DNA of 16,799 nt. It comes from an uncultured Fibrobacter sp. GTDB lineage: Bacteria; Fibrobacterota; Fibrobacteria; Fibrobacterales; Fibrobacteraceae. Location: contig NZ_CALEFV010000120.1 of assembly GCF_937877005.1 (NCBI RefSeq), forward strand, positions 1 to 16,799, written 5' to 3'. Positions within the stretch are counted from its first letter, which is position 1. Each line of letters begins with the position of its first letter. The notes below the pieces were generated by a model. The model saw only the letters and a list, made by a program, of their open reading frames with translations, was not told the DNA's origin and did no database searches. Position numbers and translations under genes: made by a program. Shown one piece after another: positions 1 to 7,794 of the stretch.

Positions 1-29
1 ATTCTTTTGAGGAATCAAGAGTTTTTTTA

Positions 30-359
30 TTATTGTTTTATTCTGCGCTTATATTGTGCAGGGGTTTCTTTTGTTATTTTTTTAAATGCTCTGAAGAAGG
101 TTGACTGATCTGAATAGCCCACTTTAGAACAAATTTCTGTAAGGGATAAATTTGTTTGCTCTAAGAGCTGTTTTGCGTAGTCAATACGAATATTCGTCAC
201 ATAATCAATATACTTTATTTTAAGTTTTCAGAAAAACTTTTCAACTTGCAGATTAAGCATTTCATCGGCAACAAGCCCCTCCTTTTTACGCGTTTTCGTT
301 TGTAACCTTAAAATACCTGCCAAAAGGTCCATCACCGCTCCAAATTTGCTAATTTTTCT
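30..359 (-). pseudogene. AraC-family regulator remnant (C-terminal HTH)
   Basis: Read on the minus strand, 30-227 gives 65 residues ending in a textbook AraC C-terminal helix-turn-helix: IDYVTNIRIDYAKQLLEQ, then LSLTEICSKVGYSDQSTFF and FKKITKETPAQYKRR, closed by two stop codons (27-32). In the same frame a TGA lies at 228-230. Beyond it the frame stays open for about 43 codons (VMDLLAGILRL, then KKEGLVADEMLNLQVEKFF) up to a TAA near 360. The first of the two DNA-binding helix-turn-helix units is not there: the preserved frame jumps from a Lys-rich linker to the long central helix. I read this as a gene that has lost its 5' part and an internal piece and carries a stop. The upstream fragment could be the tail of a sensor domain, but I cannot name it. 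Codon use (AAA, TTA, ATT) is much more AT-rich than in the next gene. Confidence 0.75.
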
Positions 360-392
360 AAGGTAAAATTAACCCTATTCATGGAATTGACT

Positions 393-3300
393 ATGAGCAT
401 CAAAGATTATCTCGCCGGCGCCAAACAGGCCGGTTCCGTCCAGAAGCTGATGACCCCGGGCCTCGCCGTGGAATTTATCCAGCCCTGGTACACCCCGCTT
501 TCTACGACCCCCTCTACCACGGGTATTGCTGTCGGCGGTATCGGCTCGACATTCACCGCAACGCCTGCGGGCACCACTCCCGTGATGAACGTGATGCCTG
601 GCGTGCAGGTCCGCACCGAAAAGCCTTCTGACCTCCGCTTCAACAACTTCTTCTTCCGCGAATCCGTAATTGATGCGAAGGCCGCTCTCGAAATCGTCGA
701 CCTCGCAGGCTTTACGCAGATGCTCGCCAAGTACCCGCTGGTGGACGCAAAGGGCGAAGCACTCTTTACCGCCGCCGAACTTGCGAACCAGAAGAAGGCC
801 GAGGCCAAGCTCAACAAGGCCATCGCCGAGAAGGACTTTTTCAAGAACAACAAGGCCGACTTTGAACGCTGGCACATCGAATGGAGCGACCGCACCGCGG
901 CCCTCCTGAACAAGGCCGGTGCCGAACTCAACCGCAGCGCCGTCATCGACTTCTTCAACGGCGTCGTCGGCGAAAAGGCCGTGCGCCAGGGCGCCCTCAC
1001 CGCCGCCTGGGCAAACGACACTGAATTCCTGGGCCAGGCCGGTTATGATGCCGCCAAGATGCAGTACACCGCTCTCTACCCGGTGAGTGAAACTAAGTAC
1101 GAAGGCAAGGGCGTGCAGATTACCAAAACCCAGTCCAGCTACGTGACTCCGGGTGACGAACGCCTCTCCAGCCTCCCCGTGAACGCCACCGTATTCACTC
1201 TCGAAAATACCACCAAGGAAACCCGCGAAATCACGATTGTGCAGGTGCAGGACTGCATCGCCGGTTACATGGCCAAGAAGGACCGCCAGGGCGTTCAGGA
1301 CTCCAGCTTCGTACTCGTTCCGTCTGCACGTTTCCCGAAGGGAGTCAAGTTCAGCAAGCAGGCAGGCGATGGTCGCGAAGTCCGCGGTCTCGAATTTTAC
1401 AACGAAAAGCCGCTCGCCGAAAGCGACTTCAACGGTTGCATGGGCGTGTCTGTCGCTTGGAACAAGAAGGACAACCTGAACGTTTCCGTGAAGCCGATGT
1501 TCTACCAGGATGACGCCGCCTCTGTTTTGAAGGGCGCTCTCCGCAGCGGTCGCGTTTGCGAAGCCTGGGTCAAGAACGTTTACAGCGGCCGCGAAACGAT
1601 GGCCGGTGCCGTCGCTGTGACTGCCGTCTTGAAGCCGAAGCAGAAGGTTTCTTTCCAGTTCAACCTAGTGCTCGACTTCCCCGAAATCAAGCTGAACAAG
1701 CTTACTTCCGCCAAGAAGTACACCGCATTCTTCCCCGAAGCTTACGGCCGCGTGGGCGCCATCCTAGAAGAAGCCCTCGCCGCAGACAAGAACTTTGACG
1801 CTCGCCTCAAGGCATTCGAAGCACTCGTGCCGAAGAAGGCCGTGGCCAAGCTCTACAAGACGGCCGCCAAGCAGGACGAATTCAAGAGCCTCGCCATCAA
1901 CACGCTCAGCTTCCTCGCCGAAGCCACCGTGTGGGACAAGGACGACCGTTTCCTCGTCCGCGAATGCGCAGACTATCCGTTCTTCAACTCCCTCGACGTT
2001 TACTTCTACGGCAGCTTCAGCCTGATGGCCCTGATGCCGCGCCTCGACGGTGTGGTGATGAAGCGCTTCGGTGATGCGATTCTCGCCGTAAACGACAACC
2101 GTCGCCGTCACCACGAATACGTGAACCACCCGTTCGCAGACCTGCCGGACCCGAAACTCGAAGGCCCGCGCGCCGTGCGTGGCGCCGTGATTCACGACCT
2201 CGGAAGCCCCTTCGACGCCGAACCCGATGCCTACGACTGGCACAACGTGAAGGAATGGAAGGATCTCGCTCCGAAGTATGTTTTGATGGTTCTCCGTCAT
2301 TACGTGAAGACGCAGGACAAGCAGAACTTGCAGGATTGCAAGGAAGCCGTCTACGCCGCCATGCAGTACCTCGAAAAGATGGTGAACGAAGGCGAAAACT
2401 TCCCGCTCACCCACGGTACCGACGACACGTTCGACAACCTCTCCAGCCACGGCATTTCCGTGTACTGCGGTAGCCTCTGGATTGCAGGCCTCCGCGCTGC
2501 GGCAAAGATTGCCGAAATCCTCGGCGACAAGGCACAGGCCGACACCTGGAATGCGAAGGCCGACGCCGCCAACAAGGAATTCGACGAAGCCTTGTGGGAC
2601 GAAGCCGAAGGCTACTACCACTTCTTCGTGACCCCGATGGAAGCGAAGGACGTTGTGGCAGACAAGCTCCCGCAACTCGCCGACGCCATCAAGGACACGC
2701 TCGCGATTGACGGCAACAATGTGAAGGCCGCCCTCAAGACCATCAATGAATGGCTCAACTCCGGCGAAATCCCCAGCGATGTGGAACTTTCCAAGAACGA
2801 ACTCCGCGGCCTCAAGAAGGCTTGGCTCACCGCCCAGTGCAAGGACGCCTTTACCGCCAGCTGGAACGCAAAGATTGCCAACGACTGCGACGATGTATTC
2901 GCCGACACGATGCTCGCCGACACTTACCTGCGTCTGCTTGGCCTCAAGCCCATCAGCGACGAAAAGAAGGCGAAGGCCAACCTGTTGCGCGTTTTCAACA
3001 CGAACTACAAGGCCAACAGCCCGCTCATCGGTGCCGCCAACCTTGTTCGTAAGGACGGCAGCCCGCTCGACGAATTCAACTTCCAGGCTCACGACGTGTG
3101 GATCGGCATCCAGTACAGCATCATGTGCGCCATGATGCACCACGGCCTCGAAAAGCAGGCTGCCGACATGGGTGACTCCATGATCCGCAACCTCTACGAA
3201 GAAGCCCGCATTCCGTTCGCCGCACCGGAAGGATTCAACGGATCCTGCCGCCTGCACCCGGAAGCGCTCGTGAAGGCTTTCGGCCTTAGCGCCACCGCCG

Positions 3301-3530
3301 CCGACAAGATGCACAAGGAACTCCTGAAGAAGGGCGCCCTGCTTGCAGATTCCCGCATCAGCCCGAAGCTCCCCCGCAACCTGCCCGCCTTTACGAAGGC
3401 ATTCGGCAGCATCGCGAAGGCCAACAAGGTTGAAGCAAGCGCGCTGTTCATGCTGCTCCACAGCACGGCTCTCAAGTACACCGCCGGCAAGTACTTCCGC
3501 CCCGGCATGGTGTTCGCTTTGCTTTATTAA
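393..3530 (+). CDS. GH116-like glycoside hydrolase (GBA2/DUF608 type)
   Basis: About 1045 residues, no signal peptide, so probably cytoplasmic. Known GH116 enzymes are retaining beta-glucosidases or xylosidases with an N-terminal beta-sandwich and an (alpha/alpha)6 barrel. Seen here: GGIGSTF near residue 50 (GBA2_N start), SSLPVNATVFTLEN near 260, YPFFNSLDVYFYGSFSLM at 528, HDLGSPFD at 601, YDWHNVKEWKDL around 614, DDTFD at 677 followed by YCGSLWIAGLRA, and FADTMLAD with the likely acid/base Asp838. The nucleophile Glu expected about six residues before DDTFD is not in place (Pro671). Two helix-rich inserts, near residues 105-220 and 945-1030, make it longer than the usual 800-930. I chose ATG 393 because GGAA lies six bases before it; the in-frame ATG at 381 has no ribosome site. 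Lys is almost always AAG, suggesting high expression. Family confident; substrate unknown. Confidence 0.8.
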   Translation: MSIKDYLAGAKQAGSVQKLMTPGLAVEFIQPWYTPLSTTPSTTGIAVGGIGSTFTATPAGTTPVMNVMPGVQVRTEKPSDLRFNNFFFRESVIDAKAALEIVDLAGFTQMLAKYPLVDAKGEALFTAAELANQKKAEAKLNKAIAEKDFFKNNKADFERWHIEWSDRTAALLNKAGAELNRSAVIDFFNGVVGEKAVRQGALTAAWANDTEFLGQAGYDAAKMQYTALYPVSETKYEGKGVQITKTQSSYVTPGDERLSSLPVNATVFTLENTTKETREITIVQVQDCIAGYMAKKDRQGVQDSSFVLVPSARFPKGVKFSKQAGDGREVRGLEFYNEKPLAESDFNGCMGVSVAWNKKDNLNVSVKPMFYQDDAASVLKGALRSGRVCEAWVKNVYSGRETMAGAVAVTAVLKPKQKVSFQFNLVLDFPEIKLNKLTSAKKYTAFFPEAYGRVGAILEEALAADKNFDARLKAFEALVPKKAVAKLYKTAAKQDEFKSLAINTLSFLAEATVWDKDDRFLVRECADYPFFNSLDVYFYGSFSLMALMPRLDGVVMKRFGDAILAVNDNRRRHHEYVNHPFADLPDPKLEGPRAVRGAVIHDLGSPFDAEPDAYDWHNVKEWKDLAPKYVLMVLRHYVKTQDKQNLQDCKEAVYAAMQYLEKMVNEGENFPLTHGTDDTFDNLSSHGISVYCGSLWIAGLRAAAKIAEILGDKAQADTWNAKADAANKEFDEALWDEAEGYYHFFVTPMEAKDVVADKLPQLADAIKDTLAIDGNNVKAALKTINEWLNSGEIPSDVELSKNELRGLKKAWLTAQCKDAFTASWNAKIANDCDDVFADTMLADTYLRLLGLKPISDEKKAKANLLRVFNTNYKANSPLIGAANLVRKDGSPLDEFNFQAHDVWIGIQYSIMCAMMHHGLEKQAADMGDSMIRNLYEEARIPFAAPEGFNGSCRLHPEALVKAFGLSATAADKMHKELLKKGALLADSRISPKLPRNLPAFTKAFGSIAKANKVEASALFMLLHSTALKYTAGKYFRPGMVFALLY

Positions 3531-3549
3531 GATTGCCTCGCTTCAGAGG

Positions 3550-3588
3550 TGAGCTCGACTCGCTCACATGGCCTTGGCCTTCGGCCAA
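3550..3588. repeat. Two small inverted repeats behind the GH116-like gene
   Basis: GTGAGC...GCTCAC (about 3549-3567) is followed by a perfect TTGGCC-TTC-GGCCAA hairpin (3574-3588). Neither is followed by a T run, so they do not look like terminators. The word TGAGCTCG at 3550-3557 recurs behind purC at 11468-11475. Confidence 0.45.
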
Positions 3589-3656
3589 CGAATGTTCGCT
3601 CAACGACTTACCTCTTTCGCTTTCGCAATACTAATAAGCTCCGTTTTTTCGGATAT

Positions 3657-3689
3657 AAAAACAGGTGTCCCGTGCGGGCACCTGTTTTA
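3657..3689. terminator. Bidirectional rho-independent terminator
   Basis: AAAACAGGTG-T-CCC, loop GTGC, then GGG-CACCTGTTTT: a 13-bp stem with one bulged T, A-rich on one side and T-rich on the other. It lies between two convergent genes and can end both the GH116-like transcript (plus) and the lipoprotein operon (minus). Confidence 0.85.
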
Positions 3690-3719
3690 TCTTTCCAAGG
3701 AGTATTCCGATTAATTGGG

Positions 3720-5267
3720 CTACTCAACGACATGCCTTTGCTTCACAATTTGCATCTTGTTGCTCGGATTGGTGTTCCAGCCGTAGTCGAACACGAGGAT
3801 CGTCGCATTCCTAAAGGCATCCTCCGCTTCGATATAGAAGTCGAGTTGCGTCGAGCAGATGCAATCGGCCTGCGGTGCGGACTCGTCAATATCCGGCTTC
3901 ACATAGAGGGTATCGCCCCCAACGGAAACATCGATATTCTTGAACTGCACGCCGCAAGGCATCTGAACTGTCTCGATAACAATCTGCGCCTTGTTTCCCA
4001 ATTCATACATGTAGGCCACCGGAGGAATTGCGCCGTCACCTGCACGCGGGCCATCTGAACCACCGTCCGTCAGCGGGTCATCTCCACTGTTCGAGTTGCG
4101 GCACTGGGCCGTCGCATCCTCAATAATCTGGCGCGGGCGCTGCTTTGCCGCATCGAAAACTTCTATAGGCCATTTGTTATCAAAGACGGTATAGCCGAAA
4201 TCGGCATATTGCCCATCGAACAGGAACTCCACCCGGGCATTGCACCCGCACGAATAATCTACACCCTTGCTGCGGTCGATATTCACGAAAAGCGTATCGT
4301 CAATAAGGTTCGCACCGGAGCGCGCAATGGCGACCTCGGCATCGTTCATCGCAGCGTTCGCGACAGCGCTGTCACCGCTGCAGGGCAGATCTAGCCGCGC
4401 ATTAATGATAGTGAGCTTCGCAAGCCCGTCAATTCTTGTAATAGAGCCCATGTAGGGGTAAGGCTCAGCCAGTATATCAGGCGGAATAGTGCTCCCATCG
4501 AACCACTCGTTTGCCGTACAGGTAAGCGACACGTTGGAAACCGGTACGGCGACACTCCTGCCAGTAACCGACGAGGAACTCGGTGCTGTCGACGACGAAG
4601 AGGCTACATAGGATTCCTTGTCGATGGTCGAACGTATGACATCATCCACAACTATAAAGGTGGCGTTCGTAAAGGCGGGCTCATCCTTCATCACGAAATG
4701 GAATTCAGCCACGCACTTGGAGTCATCCTCCGCCTTGGCCTCGTCCACAACCTGCTTCACATAGAGCGTATCACCCACCGCCATGACATCGATGCTGTCG
4801 AGAAGCGCCGGATTCACAATCATCCCGGCAAACCCGCTAATCTTGTAAGCCGGCATCATCACATGGTCCACGGAAACAATCACCTTGTCGGAACCATCTT
4901 CCTGCCCCATGAGGGCGTGCGGCGGGAGAGCGAGGCCATCACCACCCGGAATATCGATATCGGAACGCCCTTTGGATTCCATGCATGTGCCAAAAACCTT
5001 CACCTTCTGCACCGGGTTACCCGCAATGGACGAAGAGGAGCTCACCGTTCCGCTCGAAGACTCCGGATTCTCGGAGCCCGAGGAAGAAGGCTGCGAGCCG
5101 GACGATTCCGCGCCCGCGCTCGACGACGGGTTCTCGGCTCCCGAAGAAATTCCCGTCGCAGAGGAGCTTTCCTCGCCGCCGGTAACGGGAGCCGTCGACG
5201 AAGATTCATCGCCGCAAGCAAGCAACATAAGCGACAAGACTGCCGAACAAGCAAACATTTTTTTCAT
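3720..5267 (-). CDS. Lipoprotein with three copies of a four-Cys domain
   Basis: 515 residues. The signal peptide MKKMFACSAVLSLMLLAC ends in a lipobox (LLAC, Cys18), so the protein is a lipid-anchored exported protein. Residues 19-84 are a Ser/Gly/Glu tether of the Fibrobacter kind. Three related domains follow, at about 90-212, 246-372 and 385-510, the first two separated by a second Ser-rich linker (222-235). Each copy has an N-terminal Cys (95, 250, 389), a Cys in a xxPC strand (296, 438), a GDTLYV- or DDTLFV-like strand, and a CxC motif (340/342, 469/471) followed by a hydrophobic strand and a VFD- or VDD-like end. The first copy has Ala140 and Ser183 instead of the second and third Cys. 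Start: AAAGGAGA lies just upstream. It is 21 bp behind a homologous lipoprotein, so probably one operon. I do not recognise the domain and assign no function. Confidence 0.85.
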   Translation of the reverse strand: MKKMFACSAVLSLMLLACGDESSSTAPVTGGEESSSATGISSGAENPSSSAGAESSGSQPSSSGSENPESSSGTVSSSSSIAGNPVQKVKVFGTCMESKGRSDIDIPGGDGLALPPHALMGQEDGSDKVIVSVDHVMMPAYKISGFAGMIVNPALLDSIDVMAVGDTLYVKQVVDEAKAEDDSKCVAEFHFVMKDEPAFTNATFIVVDDVIRSTIDKESYVASSSSTAPSSSSVTGRSVAVPVSNVSLTCTANEWFDGSTIPPDILAEPYPYMGSITRIDGLAKLTIINARLDLPCSGDSAVANAAMNDAEVAIARSGANLIDDTLFVNIDRSKGVDYSCGCNARVEFLFDGQYADFGYTVFDNKWPIEVFDAAKQRPRQIIEDATAQCRNSNSGDDPLTDGGSDGPRAGDGAIPPVAYMYELGNKAQIVIETVQMPCGVQFKNIDVSVGGDTLYVKPDIDESAPQADCICSTQLDFYIEAEDAFRNATILVFDYGWNTNPSNKMQIVKQRHVVE

Positions 5268-5288
5268 ACAATTCTCCTTTTTCCTAAA

Positions 5289-6398
5289 CTATTCCATGGA
5301 TTCCGTCGGCATAGGAATATAGTGTTCCTGCTGAAGCGTTAAAGTATTTTCATCAAGAACCAGGATAGACGCATAGACAAAAGCCTCTTCAACCATTATC
5401 CTGAAATTAGCCTCCCCTAGACAACGACAATCGGAATCAGCTCTCGTTTCATCTATAAACGGATTTACCTGGAGCGTGTCCCCAATGGCAGTCACTACAA
5501 CAGTATCAAGAATAGACGGCGTCACGGTCAACCCCGCAGCCCCCTCAACCCGTTTGCATGACATCATCATATGATCAACGGAAACAACCGCAAAGTCGGA
5601 ACCATCATCCCAGGTTATGACAGCATGCGGAGGCAAGGCCATGCCGTCGCCACCAGGTATGTCGGAGTTACCTCTGGCAGACATGCAGTCGCCCTCGATT
5701 TGAGTCACCACCTGGAAAGGATTTTTCACAGATTCTTCACTTGAAGAGGATTCCTCGGCATCGCTCGAAGAAGAGACTGCAGCGCTGGATTCCGGCGTAG
5801 TTTCACTGGACGAGGGCTCCGACGCAGAAGATTGTTCTTCCTCACCATCAGAGGACTCGGGACCCTGAGAATTGGAAGAGGCGAGCTCTACACCGGAGGC
5901 ATGCAACTCAAAAACGCCCAGGTCTCCTAACACCAAGTGGGTCGCCCTGGAGAAATCGTCCTCCTTCTCAATCTTGAAGAAGATTCGTGTACTACAAATG
6001 CATCTAGCTATCGGGCTACTCGGATCGATATCGAGTTGAGCGAAGATCGTATCGCTCGCCATAGAAACATCCACCCCACGGACAATCGCCCCGCAATTAA
6101 GCATCACGTTTTCTACGACAACCGTTATGTCGCCATCTTCGCTTTCGTACATTTGCGCCACAGGAGCAGCATCCTCAGCACCATCAACAGCATCCTTCGC
6201 TTCGACAATGAAATCTGCCGCAACACCCCTATAGACATCGTTCCGGCATTCCGCTACAACATCCTTAGCAGTCTGATGCAAATCCGATGTCGAAGTCGAT
6301 GTCGATGCCGAATCGTCGCCACAGGCAACCAAGGCGAACGAAAGAACCGTGACAACAGCAGCCGAAGCGGCAACCGAGACAACCGAAGACTTGTTCAT
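5289..6398 (-). CDS. Lipoprotein with two copies of the four-Cys domain
   Basis: 369 residues. ATG 6398 is preferred over the longer frame at 6455: GAGGAGG sits 5 bases upstream, the signal peptide begins directly, and a promoter occupies 6434-6462. The lipobox is LVAC (Cys26). Copy one covers residues 49-165 (Cys51, Cys102, Cys133/Cys135), copy two 233-350 (Cys238, Cys281, Cys324/Cys326), with a Ser/Glu-rich linker at 173-223 between them. Copy one matches the last domain of the downstream lipoprotein (CRN start, PVAxMYE, CICST); copy two matches its first domain (CM...GxSD, PGGDGxALPPHA, VSVDHxMM). So the two proteins carry the same domain types in a different order. First gene of a two-gene operon, stop 21 bp before the next start. 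Exported and probably held together by disulfides; function unknown. Confidence 0.85.
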   Translation of the reverse strand: MNKSSVVSVAASAAVVTVLSFALVACGDDSASTSTSTSDLHQTAKDVVAECRNDVYRGVAADFIVEAKDAVDGAEDAAPVAQMYESEDGDITVVVENVMLNCGAIVRGVDVSMASDTIFAQLDIDPSSPIARCICSTRIFFKIEKEDDFSRATHLVLGDLGVFELHASGVELASSNSQGPESSDGEEEQSSASEPSSSETTPESSAAVSSSSDAEESSSSEESVKNPFQVVTQIEGDCMSARGNSDIPGGDGMALPPHAVITWDDGSDFAVVSVDHMMMSCKRVEGAAGLTVTPSILDTVVVTAIGDTLQVNPFIDETRADSDCRCLGEANFRIMVEEAFVYASILVLDENTLTLQQEHYIPMPTESME

Positions 6399-6403
6399 TG
6401 AAT

Positions 6404-6410
6404 CCTCCTC
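6404..6410 (-). promoter_or_regulatory. Ribosome binding site deciding the start at 6398
   Basis: GAGGAGG on the minus strand, five bases before ATG 6398. It fixes the lipoprotein start at the signal peptide instead of 19 codons further upstream. Confidence 0.8.
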
Positions 6411-6433
6411 GTTGAATTCTTCTTTCACTCCTA

Positions 6434-6462
6434 AATATAAATCTACTTTTTTCAAAAAGCAA
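6434..6462 (-). promoter_or_regulatory. Promoter of the four-Cys lipoprotein operon
   Basis: TTGCTT (6457-6462) and TATATT (6434-6439) on the minus strand with an exact 17-bp spacer. A start of transcription near 6427 gives a leader of about 29 bases containing the GAGGAGG site. AT-rich DNA with CAAA/TTTG blocks about every 10 bp lies just upstream (6494-6527). Confidence 0.7.
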
Positions 6463-6566
6463 TAGTTTCATGCAACAAAATTCATTTTTTTATCAAAATT
6501 ATCAAATATTTTCAAAATTTCAGCAAATACAATTTCTATATGCAACACTTTTGTTTCATATAGACG

Positions 6567-6602
6567 AAAAAAAAACGGAGGGAGCCCTCGAGAGCCCACT
6601 CC
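6567..6602 (-). terminator. Rho-independent terminator of the regulator-lipoprotein operon
   Basis: On the minus strand an 11-bp stem (one mismatch, two G-T pairs) with loop TCGA spans 6577-6602, followed by a run of nine T (6567-6575). It lies 35 bp past the stop of the lipoprotein gene. Confidence 0.8.
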
Positions 6603-6636
6603 TTCAAAACGTCGCTAAATAGAAGGTGAACGCGTC

Positions 6637-7794
6637 CTAAAGTTCGCTTTCGTCTATTCCCTCGAATACGATCTCGTCGATTTCGAGGAAACTGCCGCCA
6701 CTGGCAAAGATGCTCATGAACCCAATTTCGTGGGCGATATTTTTCCATTCCACCTGGTACACGGATGCGTTGAGCTTTTCCCTGCCGGGCCTGAACACGA
6801 ATTCCTTCCAGGCGGTGTCGGCGGTCGCGTGCCAGAGTGATTTCTGGAAGTTGTTGTCGCCAAGATCCTTGTAGTGTTCCAGCGCAAAACTGAAGTCGCA
6901 GTCCCCGCGCACCTTCACGCGGATGGCGGTGAGAGTGCTCAGGTCATAATAGCCCGTGTCGAGTCCGAGATGCGTGCCGAGAAGCACGTAGCCAGAATCG
7001 CCGAGGTCGAACTGCAGCGAAAGGTACTTCCCACGGTCACCGTCCACGATGGCACTGCCAAATCCGCCTGCAGAATCGGGCTTTATCCAGGTTGCCGTAC
7101 CCGAGGCGATATAGTACCAGCCGTAGTTCTTGTAAGTCTTCGCGAGGTTGTTCAGGCTATCGCCATCGTCGAAATCCTCGAAGACGTATTCGCGGGTCTT
7201 TCCGGGAACATTCACGAGCGTGTCGGCTTCGGCTCCTGCTTCGAGCGAGAACGTGGCGACAGCGGAATCTCCGGCAACTACGGTGAACATGCCTGCGGGT
7301 ACATGGGCGAATACGTAATCGCTTCCGGAGCGCGAGGCCATGTAGGGGGTAGATTCCAGGCGCAGGAATTCAAAGACTTCATCGTCAGTCGTCGTTCCCG
7401 TACGCAGAGTGAGCGATGCCGACGGGGCGAGTTCAATTTGCGTCGCGATTTCGGCTTCGGAAGCGGCGGACTTGAATTCGCTCCAGGTCATGAGTGCGGA
7501 ATCTGCCCCGGCGATACCTTCGACAAAGCAGTTCCCGCTGGAACATTCTTCTGCGAGCGAATCGAAGTGGGCTAGTCCCGAATCGTTGGCGACGGCACTA
7601 TTGACTACTGCAAAATCTGCCTTCGAATACAGGGTAACACGCGCCTGAGGAATCGGATCGCGATTTACATCATACACCGCGATGGCAATCCCGTTCGTCG
7701 TCTCGCTCGTGGCTCCCGCAGTTTCGGAGCCGCTGTCGGAACAGCCGGCAAGCAAGGCCACGCCCAATATTAAACACTCCACAGCCCTTTTCAT
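6637..7794 (-). CDS. Lipoprotein, CarboxypepD-like plus CBM-like jelly roll
   Basis: 385 residues. MKRAVECLILGVALLAGC is a lipoprotein signal with lipobox LAGC (Cys18). Residues about 34-110 (IAIAVYDVNRDPIPQARVTLYS, then NDSGLAHFDSL) look like a carboxypeptidase-regulatory-type beta-sandwich. Residues about 190-385 (FEDFDDGDSLNNLAK, YGWYYIASG, then LTAIRVKVRGD and FLEIDEIVFEG) have the build of a CBM11/CIA30-like galactose-binding jelly roll, common in Fibrobacter surface proteins. ATG 7794 overlaps the stop of the TIGR02147 gene by four bases (ATGA), with GGAAGAA as ribosome site inside the regulator, so the two are translationally coupled. A terminator follows. Carbohydrate binding is inferred from fold-like patterns; no ligand residues are recognised. 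A role as surface sensor or partner of the regulator is possible but unproven. Confidence 0.8.
   Translation of the reverse strand: MKRAVECLILGVALLAGCSDSGSETAGATSETTNGIAIAVYDVNRDPIPQARVTLYSKADFAVVNSAVANDSGLAHFDSLAEECSSGNCFVEGIAGADSALMTWSEFKSAASEAEIATQIELAPSASLTLRTGTTTDDEVFEFLRLESTPYMASRSGSDYVFAHVPAGMFTVVAGDSAVATFSLEAGAEADTLVNVPGKTREYVFEDFDDGDSLNNLAKTYKNYGWYYIASGTATWIKPDSAGGFGSAIVDGDRGKYLSLQFDLGDSGYVLLGTHLGLDTGYYDLSTLTAIRVKVRGDCDFSFALEHYKDLGDNNFQKSLWHATADTAWKEFVFRPGREKLNASVYQVEWKNIAHEIGFMSIFASGGSFLEIDEIVFEGIDESEL

Noticed and set aside
1764..3461. Long open frame (565 codons) on the minus strand inside the GH116-like gene
   Set aside because: It is the mirror of a strongly codon-biased GC-rich gene; it has no recognisable domain, and the plus-strand product is a clear family member.
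3574..3588. TTGGCC-TTC-GGCCAA hairpin as the terminator of the GH116-like gene
   Set aside because: No T run follows; the hairpin at 3657-3689 has the full terminator form.
4698..5342. Plus-strand frame of 214 codons opposite the downstream lipoprotein
   Set aside because: Arg- and His-rich shadow of the Ser-rich tether on the other strand, with no ribosome site or domain.
6399..6455. Longer start for the two-domain lipoprotein
   Set aside because: It would put the start codon between the -35 and -10 boxes, has no ribosome site, and would bury the signal peptide.
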